64,000 nucleotides of DNA. Origin: Steroidobacteraceae bacterium (GTDB lineage: Bacteria > Pseudomonadota > Gammaproteobacteria > Steroidobacterales > Steroidobacteraceae). The position numbers were made by a program, and so were the translations under genes. The notes beneath the pieces are model-generated. The model saw only the letters and a program-made list of their open reading frames with translations. It was not told the origin of the DNA and made no database searches. Shown in pieces: positions 41,337-49,111 of the stretch. The stretch spans positions 62,001 to 126,000 of the forward strand of contig JABAQN010000042.1 in NCBI GenBank assembly GCA_019187495.1. The letters are read 5' to 3'. The number at the start of each line of letters is the position of its first letter. Positions within the stretch are counted from its first letter, which is position 1.

Positions 41337-43496
41337 ATGACCAGGTTTCGCGCCAGAGCAGGCGTCTTGTCGCAAGTCGCCGCCCTGACCACGGGTATCG
41401 CCCTGTCCAGCACCGCGGCCTTCGCTCAGCAGGCCGAGGGGCAGGTACCCCCCGAAGATTCGTCCATGGATATCATCCAGGAAGTGACTGTGACCGCGCA
41501 GCGGCGCGAGGAGTCGCTGCAGGAGACGCCGATCGCAATCACCGCCTTCTCCTACCGCGATCTCGAGACCCAGCGCGTCAACAACGTGATGGATCTCCTC
41601 AACAAGGTGCCGTCGGTCAACCTCGCGCCGTTCGCGGGCACCCGCGTCGCGCCGAACCTTTTCATCCGCGGCATGGGCAACCTCAATGCCCAGACGACCA
41701 AGGACATGGCCACGGGCATCTACATCGATGGCGTACCGGTCGGTCGCGGCATCGGCCTCGCGGCGGACATCGCCGACCTCGAGCGCGTCGAAGTGCTGCG
41801 CGGCCCGCAGGGCACGCTCTGGGGCCGGAACACCACGGCCGGCGCCATCAACTTCATCACGCAAAAGCCGAACGATGAGTTGTCGTTCGCCGGACAGTTG
41901 ACCGCTGGCAGCTGGGACCAGGTGTCCGGCCGCCTGCGGGCCAATGTGCCGATCACCGATCGCCTGTTTGCGCGCGTGGCCTACATGCGGCTGGAGAACG
42001 ACGGCTGGGTGGAGAACACCAACACCACGCTGCCGAACCAGATCAACTTCAACGAGGACCGGGTCAAGGAGGCCTACAAGGCGGCCGTGCGCTTCGAGCC
42101 TGCGGACAACATCGTTGCCGATTACAGCTTCGACAGCTCGAGGATGGTCTACGGCAACCACTTCTACCAGATCATCGCCGGGCCCCTCGCGGTCCCGGGA
42201 AGGCAGGAGTCCGCGAACCGCACGCGCGGCCTGAACCCGAGCCGCACGGAAGTCTCCGGCCACAACCTGACGGTCAGCTGGGAGCTCGGCGATGTGACGC
42301 TGAAGTCGATCAGCGCCTATCGTGATCTCGACAGCGCGACGAACATGAACTTCGTCGACATCTTCACGCAGGACAACAACCAGGCGCAGCACCAGTTCTC
42401 CGAGGAGCTGCAGCTGATCGGCGACGCCTTCGGCCGCCTGAAGTACGTGGTCGGCCTGTTCTACTTCGAGGAGGCGAGCCACGAGGCGCTGTCATCGAGC
42501 TTCGCCGGAGGCGCGCTGGTGGACTTCTGGCGGGTGAAGGCCGAAGGCACTTCGGCCGCCATCTACGGCCAGGCCACCTGGACGCCGCCGGTGCTCGACG
42601 ACCGCTTCGACATCACGCTCGGCATGCGCTACACCGAGGACTCGCGCAAGGCGGTCAAGACCTACGTGAACCCGGGTTTCACGCCGGCGCTGACGGGGCT
42701 CGTGGTCGCGGGCGATCGGGATTTCAGTTCGTTCAATCCGGCGGTGACGCTCGACTACGCGTTCACGGATTCGATCCGCAGCTACGCGAAGTATTCCACC
42801 GGCTACCGGGCCGGTGGTTTCAATACGCAGAGCACGCCCGCCTTCTTCGGGCCGGGTTTCAACGAGGAGAACGTCAAGGCGTGGGAAGTGGGCCTGAAGT
42901 CGGACCTGCTGAACAAGCGCCTGCGCGTGAACCTCGCGGCGTTTCGCAACAAGTACAGCGACCTGCAGGTCGACCAGGCGCGCACGCCGCCGATTTTCAC
43001 CGACACGCTGAACGCGGGCAGTGCGACGGTGAAGGGCGTGGAACTCGAGAGCGTCGCCGTGCTCGCGCATGGCCTGACCGCGAACCTGTTCTATTCCTGG
43101 CTCGACGGTGAATACCAGTCCTACATCGACAACGGGGTGGAACTCGCGGCGGTGCGGCACATGCAGAATGCGCCGCGCTACCAGGTCGGCGCGGGTGTCG
43201 AGTATGCTTTCCCGCACCTTGCCATCGGCGATCTCGTGTTGAACATCGATTACCGCAAACAGGCCGATTTCTACGCGGGCCCGATCGCGAACACTCACTC
43301 GCCGGGTTACGACGTCTGGAATGCCCGCCTGCAGCTGGCCGAAATCCCGGCGCCGCACGGTACATTCCGGGTGGCGGTCTGGGGCAGGAATCTCGGCGAC
43401 GAGGTTTACCGCCTCTCCACGACCAATCTCGGTGTGATCAGCGCCCAGTTCGGCCCGCCGCGGTCGGTGGGCGTGGATGCGATCTACGAGTTCTGA
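41337..43496 (+). CDS. TonB-dependent outer-membrane receptor
   Basis: The protein has 719 residues with a Sec signal (cleavage likely after ALSSTAAFA). TonB box VTVTAQRREESLQETP, plug domain with LERVEVLRGPQGTLWGRNTTAGAINFIT, then a 22-strand barrel ending YEF with a terminal Phe. It imports a substrate across the outer membrane with TonB/ExbB/ExbD energy. Its placement beside an MFS carrier and the catabolic genes suggests the pathway substrate, not iron (inference). The ATG at 41337 gives a proper signal peptide; the upstream in-frame ATG at 41262 lies in the operator. Confidence 0.93.
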   Translation: MTRFRARAGVLSQVAALTTGIALSSTAAFAQQAEGQVPPEDSSMDIIQEVTVTAQRREESLQETPIAITAFSYRDLETQRVNNVMDLLNKVPSVNLAPFAGTRVAPNLFIRGMGNLNAQTTKDMATGIYIDGVPVGRGIGLAADIADLERVEVLRGPQGTLWGRNTTAGAINFITQKPNDELSFAGQLTAGSWDQVSGRLRANVPITDRLFARVAYMRLENDGWVENTNTTLPNQINFNEDRVKEAYKAAVRFEPADNIVADYSFDSSRMVYGNHFYQIIAGPLAVPGRQESANRTRGLNPSRTEVSGHNLTVSWELGDVTLKSISAYRDLDSATNMNFVDIFTQDNNQAQHQFSEELQLIGDAFGRLKYVVGLFYFEEASHEALSSSFAGGALVDFWRVKAEGTSAAIYGQATWTPPVLDDRFDITLGMRYTEDSRKAVKTYVNPGFTPALTGLVVAGDRDFSSFNPAVTLDYAFTDSIRSYAKYSTGYRAGGFNTQSTPAFFGPGFNEENVKAWEVGLKSDLLNKRLRVNLAAFRNKYSDLQVDQARTPPIFTDTLNAGSATVKGVELESVAVLAHGLTANLFYSWLDGEYQSYIDNGVELAAVRHMQNAPRYQVGAGVEYAFPHLAIGDLVLNIDYRKQADFYAGPIANTHSPGYDVWNARLQLAEIPAPHGTFRVAVWGRNLGDEVYRLSTTNLGVISAQFGPPRSVGVDAIYEF

Positions 43497-44792
43497 GTGA
43501 GCGCCGCGGGCGGGGAGGAAGGCGGGCAGACTTCGCACGCGGTGTCCGGGGGCTACGCCAGCTACGTGCTGGCGTTGCTCTCGCTCGTCTATGTGGTGAG
43601 CTTCATCGATCGCCAGATCCTGGCGATGCTGATGGAACCCATCAAGCACGAATTCGGTGTCTCGGACACCGCGATGGGCCTGCTCACGGGTTTCGCCTTC
43701 GTGCTCTTTTACACCCTGGCCGGGATCCCGATCGCGCGATTCGCGGATCGGGCGTCCCGCAAGGGCATCATCGCGGTGTCGCTCGCGGCCTGGAGCGTGC
43801 TGACCGCCGCATCCGGGCTGGTGCGCAGCTTCGCGCAGCTCGCCGCGATCCGCGTGTTCGTCGGCATCGGCGAGGCGGGCTGCAATCCCTCGGCGCATTC
43901 ACTGATTTCGGACTATTACCCACCGAGGCGGCGGGCGACGGCGCTGTCCGTCTACGCCTGCGGTGTCTACGTCGGCTCGGCGATCGCATTCCTCGCCGGC
44001 GGCTGGCTGCTGACCCGCTATGACTGGCGGACCGCTTTCTTCGTGGCGGGCCTGCCCGGGCTCGTGCTCGCGATCGTCGTGGGGCTCACCGTGCGGGAGC
44101 TGCCGCGCGGGCACGCCGAGGGGCGGACCGGGGCCGTGGCGCCCGCGCCGCTCGCGGAGGTGATTCGCTTCCTGCTCGCGCGTCGCGCATTCGTGTTGAT
44201 CGTCTTCGGGACGGCGGTGCAGTCGCTGTCGGGCTATGCGGTCATCAACTGGGGGCCGACATTCCTCGCGCGCGTGTACCAGATGTCCTGGAGCGAAATC
44301 GGCGCCAGCCTCGGCTGGGTCATCGGGATCGGCGGGACCTTCGGTGCGCTCCTCGGCGGCCGCCTCGCCGACTACATGGGCCGGCGCGACGTACGCTGGT
44401 ACATGCGGCTGCCGGCATTGCAGTCGCTGCTCGCCGTGCCGTTCATCATCGGCTTCACGCTGTTCGCGAAGCCGGCGCATGCGCTCGCGTCCTTCGTGCC
44501 GTTTTACGTGCTGACCGCGATGTATGTCGGGCCGATGTTCGCGATGGTGCAGGGGCTCGTCGAGCTGCGCATGCGGGCCACCGCGGCGGCGATCATGCTG
44601 TTCATCACGAACCTCGTGGGGCTCGGCGTGGGCCCGCTGCTCGTCGGCGTGCTGAACGACCGGGTATTCGGGCCGCTCTACGGCGTGGCCGGCATCCGCT
44701 ACTCGCTCCTCACCGTGGGCGTTCTCGGCGGCCTGTCGAGCCTGCTGTTCTGGAGCGCGTCGCGCAGGCTGCGCGACGAACTCCAGGTTTGA
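43497..44792 (+). CDS. MFS transporter (spinster-like)
   Basis: The protein has 431 residues with about 12 membrane helices. Motif A region in GIPIARFADRASRKGIIAVS and the FIDRQILAMLMEPIKHEFGVSD start are typical of the spinster-like MFS group often found with aromatic or lipid catabolic genes. It would move the substrate over the inner membrane after TonB import. The GTG start follows the receptor's stop directly, so the two are translationally coupled and probably act in series. Confidence 0.9.
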   Translation: MSAAGGEEGGQTSHAVSGGYASYVLALLSLVYVVSFIDRQILAMLMEPIKHEFGVSDTAMGLLTGFAFVLFYTLAGIPIARFADRASRKGIIAVSLAAWSVLTAASGLVRSFAQLAAIRVFVGIGEAGCNPSAHSLISDYYPPRRRATALSVYACGVYVGSAIAFLAGGWLLTRYDWRTAFFVAGLPGLVLAIVVGLTVRELPRGHAEGRTGAVAPAPLAEVIRFLLARRAFVLIVFGTAVQSLSGYAVINWGPTFLARVYQMSWSEIGASLGWVIGIGGTFGALLGGRLADYMGRRDVRWYMRLPALQSLLAVPFIIGFTLFAKPAHALASFVPFYVLTAMYVGPMFAMVQGLVELRMRATAAAIMLFITNLVGLGVGPLLVGVLNDRVFGPLYGVAGIRYSLLTVGVLGGLSSLLFWSASRRLRDELQV

Positions 44793-44807
44793 CAGCGGAT
44801 TTCCGGC

Positions 44808-47030
44808 TCACCACCGATACGTTAAGGTCCCGCCCCAGGTGCGCGGCCCCTGGAAGTAGGCGAGGGTGTAGTTCGCGAAGAACCCGGGGCCGAAATCGAT
44901 GAAGTTCACCGGTGGCTGCTCGTCCGTGACGTTCCGGGACCACAGCGACAGCTCGCCGGTGCCGGCCTCGCCGAGCGGCATGTCGGCGAGCGTCAGCTTC
45001 AGGTTGAGGAGCCCATAGCCCTCCACTTGCGTGTTGGCCGCCGTTGCGCGGGTCGGATCGATCGTCACCAGCTGGTAAGGGTAGGCGTAGAAGGACGAGG
45101 TGTAGCTGTAGTCGGCCATCCCGTGCAGCTCGCCCCAGGAGGTCTTCGCGAACTTCGCGTCGGCCACCAGGCTGATCGTGTGCTCGGGCGCGTGCGGGAA
45201 GGATCGGTTCGACGCCACGTTCGTGATCGGCTGGCCGGGCGCCGGCGCTTCCATGTATTCGATCCACTTGCCGTCGAGGTAGCCGTAGCTCAGCTGCAGG
45301 CGCAGTGCCTCGACGGGCAGCCAGGTGGCCTCGAGCTCCGCGCCCTGCGTGCGGGCCTCGCCGGCGTTGCGGATCACTGAAATGCCGGGCAGGCCGGTGA
45401 AGCGGTTGACCTGCATGTCCTCGATGTTGTTGCGGAACACGGCCGTGTTGAGCTGCAGGCGGCCGTCGGCGGACACGAACTTGGCGCCCACTTCCCAGGT
45501 CTTCTGCTCCTCGGGGCCGAACGGAATCACCGCTTCCGCGGCGCTGCCTGCTTCGCCCGGGAACCCGCCGCTCTTGAAGCCTTCGGCGTAGCGCGCGTAC
45601 AGGTTGAGGCTGTCGCCGAGCTTGTATGACAGGCTCGCCATCGGTGTCGTGGCGGAGAACGACTTCTTCGCGGTGACCCGGGGAATAGGGGCGCCGAAGC
45701 CCGTGACGGTCTTGTAGCGCAGCGTGTGCTTGTCCTCGTCCGTCCAGCGCAGGCCCGCCGAGAGCGTGAGCGCCTGCGTGAGGTCGAAGTCGAGCTGCGT
45801 GTAGGCAGCCACGGCCTCAGTGCCGAAACCGTATTCGGAACTGTCGGTACCGAAGAAGAACACGTGCGGGTTCACCGTGTAGCCGTCGTCCTTGTAGTAA
45901 TAGAGCCCGAGCACGTAGTTCAGCCGCTCCGTGCTGCCGATCCACTGCAGCTCCTCCGACCGCTGGTCGAAGTCCGAGATGCGGTTGGCCGTGGCGATCA
46001 TCAGCGGAACGCCGTCGAGGTCGGTCGAATCGTCGTTGTGCAGGTCGCGATACGAGCTGATGGATTTCAGCGTGTTGCGGTCGTTGATGGTCCATTCGAG
46101 CGTGAGCGCGTGGCCCTCGAGGCGCAGCTGTTCATACGCCGGCCAGTCGGTGCTCACGGTCCCGAGGCGCTTCGTCGAGGCGTAGGCCGCGGCGCTCGTG
46201 AAGAGCGGAGCGCCCGGTGTCACGCGATAGAGCTGGCTGAAGGGCGGCATCTGGTCGACGTTCGTGTAGTCGAAGCGGTAGTCGGCGACGAAGCTGTCGC
46301 TGAAATCGAGCCCGAGGGCGAAGCGGGCGCCGAACTTGTCGCGGCTGTCGAGCGAGGTGCCCGGGCTGCCGCGCGTCAACTTGACCAGGCCGTCCCGGTT
46401 CTCCGAGCGCACGCCGAAGGACATCCTCGCGATGCCGTAACGGGGCAGGTCGATCGACAGCTTCTCGACATGGTGGCCGTAGTTGCCCACTTCGACGCTG
46501 GCATGGCCCTCGAAGTTGCCGCTCGGCCTGTGGGTGATGTAATTGACCGCGCCCGACATGGTGTTGCGCCCGTACAGCGTCCCCTGCGGGCCGCGCAGGA
46601 CCTCGATGCGTTCGACATCCACCACGTCGAAGACCGATCCCACGGCCTTGCCGAGGTACACGCCATCGAGATAGAGGCCGGTGCTCGGCTCCCAGTACAT
46701 CGCGCCATTGATGGTCACGCCGCCGCGGATCGAGATCTGGGAGACGACGTTGCTGTTCGGATACTTGCTCACCATCAGGTTCGGCACCACCGCCTTGAGG
46801 TCGAGCAGGTTGTTGAGGCCGCGCGCCTCGATCTGGTTGGCCGAGATGGCGCTGATCGCGATCGGGACATCCTGCAGCGCCTGTTCGCGCTTCTGCGCGG
46901 TCACGACCACTTCCTCGAGCGCCCCTTCCGGGGTGTCCGCCCAGGCCGGCGGCATTCCGAGGGCAAAAAGACTCGTCATCACAACGGCGGCACGGGTCGA
47001 TACACGACCGCCGGCATGGAATCGCGGCAT
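44808..47030 (-). CDS. TonB-dependent outer-membrane receptor
   Basis: The protein has 740 residues with a signal peptide (VVMTSLFALGMPPAWA). TonB box EEVVVTAQKREQALQDVP, plug signature VERIEVLRGPQGTLYGRNTMSGAVNYIT, and the last strand LTYRW ending in an aromatic residue. It differs from the 41337 receptor in plug and barrel, so the two probably take different ligands. It is a single-gene leftward unit, divergent from the F420-type oxidoreductase gene and convergent with the MFS gene. Confidence 0.93.
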   Translation of the reverse strand: MPRFHAGGRVSTRAAVVMTSLFALGMPPAWADTPEGALEEVVVTAQKREQALQDVPIAISAISANQIEARGLNNLLDLKAVVPNLMVSKYPNSNVVSQISIRGGVTINGAMYWEPSTGLYLDGVYLGKAVGSVFDVVDVERIEVLRGPQGTLYGRNTMSGAVNYITHRPSGNFEGHASVEVGNYGHHVEKLSIDLPRYGIARMSFGVRSENRDGLVKLTRGSPGTSLDSRDKFGARFALGLDFSDSFVADYRFDYTNVDQMPPFSQLYRVTPGAPLFTSAAAYASTKRLGTVSTDWPAYEQLRLEGHALTLEWTINDRNTLKSISSYRDLHNDDSTDLDGVPLMIATANRISDFDQRSEELQWIGSTERLNYVLGLYYYKDDGYTVNPHVFFFGTDSSEYGFGTEAVAAYTQLDFDLTQALTLSAGLRWTDEDKHTLRYKTVTGFGAPIPRVTAKKSFSATTPMASLSYKLGDSLNLYARYAEGFKSGGFPGEAGSAAEAVIPFGPEEQKTWEVGAKFVSADGRLQLNTAVFRNNIEDMQVNRFTGLPGISVIRNAGEARTQGAELEATWLPVEALRLQLSYGYLDGKWIEYMEAPAPGQPITNVASNRSFPHAPEHTISLVADAKFAKTSWGELHGMADYSYTSSFYAYPYQLVTIDPTRATAANTQVEGYGLLNLKLTLADMPLGEAGTGELSLWSRNVTDEQPPVNFIDFGPGFFANYTLAYFQGPRTWGGTLTYRW

Positions 47031-47104
47031 CTGGAGCTTCCCCTGTCAGGCAGATTTTGAAACGGTCAGGCTAGGTATAGGCGGGAAAGGCGCGGGTGGC
47101 ATCA

Positions 47105-47114
47105 TCCAATTGGA
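47105..47114. promoter_or_regulatory. Candidate operator, TCC-N4-GGA with full GCATCA left arm
   Basis: TCCAATTGGA, a perfect 10-base palindrome, preceded by GCATCA (47099-47104). It lies exactly midway in the divergent gap: 74 bases from both the receptor start and the oxidoreductase start. Confidence 0.62.
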
Positions 47115-47188
47115 GTAATCATATTGGCCCCGCGCATGGAGATACTGCGACTTCCAGACGACCTGCCAACCGGTAAAGGACATTGACC

Positions 47189-48259
47189 ATGGCACTTCGC
47201 ATCGAGGCGACGCTCTTCGGACCCGATACCCAGCAGTACGCCGCGCAGGGCCAGGCGCGGATCACGATCGAACAGATCGCCGAGCGCGCCGCACTCCTCG
47301 AGTCGATCGGCTTCGACGGCGTGACGACCGCCGAGGCCGGGCACGATGCCTTCCTGCCGATCATGGCCGCTGCGGCCAGTACGAAGCGGATCACGATGGG
47401 CACCAATGTCGCGGTGTCCTTCCCGCGCAGCCCGATGGTGACCGCGCAGATGTCCTGGGACCTGCAGCATTTCTCCGGCGGCCGGTTCAATCTCGGCCTA
47501 GGCACCCAGGTGAAGGGCCACAACGAGCGGCGCTACTCGACCGCCTGGCCGAGCGCGCCCGGACCGCGCATGCGCGAGTACTTCCTGTGCCTGCGGGCGA
47601 TTTTCGCGACGTTCCAGAATCCCTCGAAGCCCACGTGGTTCGAAGGCGAGCACTATCGCTTCACGCTGATGCCACCGTTCTTCAACCCGGGGCCGATCGA
47701 CCATCCGCACGTGCCACTGTATGTGGCGGCCGTCAATCCCTACATGGCGCGCCTGTCGGGCGAGATCTGCGACGGCCTGCGGCTGCATCCGATCGCGACT
47801 TTCCGTTACACGCGCGACGTGATCCTGCCGGCGATCGAGCTGGGAGCGGCCAAGGCGGGCCGTACCCTCGACCACTTCGATTTCGTCGGCGCCCCCTTCA
47901 TGGCGCTCGGCAAGGATGAAAAGGAAGTGGTGCAGGCGAAGGAGAAGCTGCGGCGGCAGATCTCGTTCTACGGCTCGACGCGGTCCTATCATGGCGTGTT
48001 CGCGCACCATGGCTGGGACGACGTCGGCGCCCAGCTGCATCGGCTGTCGGTCGAGGGCAAGTGGGCCGAGATGCCGAAGCTCATCACCGACGAAATGCTC
48101 GAGGAATGGGCGATCATTGCCACCTTGGAGGGTCTCGCCGACGCGATTCGTGCCAAGGCCGACGGGCTCTACCGGACCGTGACGCTGGTGCTGGTCGACG
48201 AAGCCCGTCGCGATCCCGACCGCATGCGCGAGGCGGTGAAGCGTCTGCACGCAAATTGA
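47189..48259 (+). CDS. LLM class F420-dependent oxidoreductase (TIGR03617-like)
   Basis: The protein has 356 residues. LLM barrel features: DGVTTAEAGHDAFLPIMAAAASTKRITMGTN, SWDLQHFSGGRFNLGLGTQVKGHNERR, and the later LYVAAVNPYMARLSGEICDGLRLHP. The TxEAGHD start and QVKGHNERR loop match the group annotated as F420-dependent in actinobacteria (from memory). If so, it would use F420H2 or F420 made by the cofED genes nearby. ATG at 47189 with AAAGGA upstream. It heads a rightward run with hydratase and molybdoenzyme genes. Confidence 0.85.
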   Translation: MALRIEATLFGPDTQQYAAQGQARITIEQIAERAALLESIGFDGVTTAEAGHDAFLPIMAAAASTKRITMGTNVAVSFPRSPMVTAQMSWDLQHFSGGRFNLGLGTQVKGHNERRYSTAWPSAPGPRMREYFLCLRAIFATFQNPSKPTWFEGEHYRFTLMPPFFNPGPIDHPHVPLYVAAVNPYMARLSGEICDGLRLHPIATFRYTRDVILPAIELGAAKAGRTLDHFDFVGAPFMALGKDEKEVVQAKEKLRRQISFYGSTRSYHGVFAHHGWDDVGAQLHRLSVEGKWAEMPKLITDEMLEEWAIIATLEGLADAIRAKADGLYRTVTLVLVDEARRDPDRMREAVKRLHAN

Positions 48260-48293
48260 CCCGTCCGGTCCCGGACCGGCCAAGGAGACTGCA

Positions 48294-49082
48294 ATGAGCG
48301 ATGTTCTCTACGAACGCGACGGTGCCGTGGCGACCGTCACGCTGAACCGTCCCGAGCGCATGAACGCGATCTCGCAACCGATGCTGCTCGCGCTGTCGGA
48401 CGCCCTGGTGACCGCCGGGCGCGACAACGAGGTGCGCGTGATCATCATCACGGGTGCCGGTCGCGCCTTCTGCGCCGGGCTCAACCTGCAGGATGCCGCG
48501 AGCGAGGAAGGGGTCGCGAAGGGTGGCTTCGCGCTGGCGCCGGCGCTCGACCTGCGTGACTTCCCGCCCATCGTGCTGCACGAGCTCGACAAGCCGGTGA
48601 TCGGCGCCATCAACGGCGGCGCGGCGGGGTTCGGACTCGATCTCGCGCTCGGCTGTGATATCCGCGTCTGCGCGAGCCACGCCAAGCTCGCGGCGGCCTT
48701 CACGCGGCGCGGGGTGATGCCGGAAACGGGCGGCACCTGGATCCTGCCGCGATTGATCGGCTGGTCGCGCGCCGCGGAACTCGTGTTCTCCGGCCGCACG
48801 CTCTCGGCGACCGAAGCACTCGAACTCGGGCTCGTGAGCCGCGTCGTCGAGGGCGGAGAATTGCTCGCGGCCGCGCGCGCGATCGCCGACGAGATCGCCG
48901 CCTGCGCGCCTTTCGCCGTGCAGGCTGCCAAGCGCATGATGCGCGTCGCGCTCTCGGAAGGCTTCCGGGAGCACGTCGAGCGCGCCTACCTGCAGACGCT
49001 GCCACTGATCCAGAGCCGCGATTTCCGCGAAGGCTTCACCGCCTTCCTCGAGAAGCGCGCGCCGAAATTCGAGGGTCGCTAG
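48294..49082 (+). CDS. Enoyl-CoA hydratase/isomerase family protein
   Basis: The protein has 262 residues, canonical crotonase. TGAGRAFCAGLNLQDA and NGGAAGFGLDLALGCDIRV form the oxyanion hole; FTRRGVMPETGGTWILPRLIG carries the expected Glu (PET). The AAGGAG at 48282-48287 sets the ATG at 48294. Hydration of an enoyl-CoA is the likely reaction. Located between the F420-type oxidoreductase and the molybdoenzyme. Confidence 0.92.
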   Translation: MSDVLYERDGAVATVTLNRPERMNAISQPMLLALSDALVTAGRDNEVRVIIITGAGRAFCAGLNLQDAASEEGVAKGGFALAPALDLRDFPPIVLHELDKPVIGAINGGAAGFGLDLALGCDIRVCASHAKLAAAFTRRGVMPETGGTWILPRLIGWSRAAELVFSGRTLSATEALELGLVSRVVEGGELLAAARAIADEIAACAPFAVQAAKRMMRVALSEGFREHVERAYLQTLPLIQSRDFREGFTAFLEKRAPKFEGR

Positions 49083-49111
49083 TACTGTCGCCCGATCGCT
49101 CGAGGCCGCGC

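Noticed and set aside
48263-48280. Inverted repeat TCCGGTCCCGGA as a seventh operator
   Set aside because: Its spacing between TCC and GGA is 6 bases instead of 4 and no GCRTCR arm is present; it is in a 34-base gap between cotranscribed genes.
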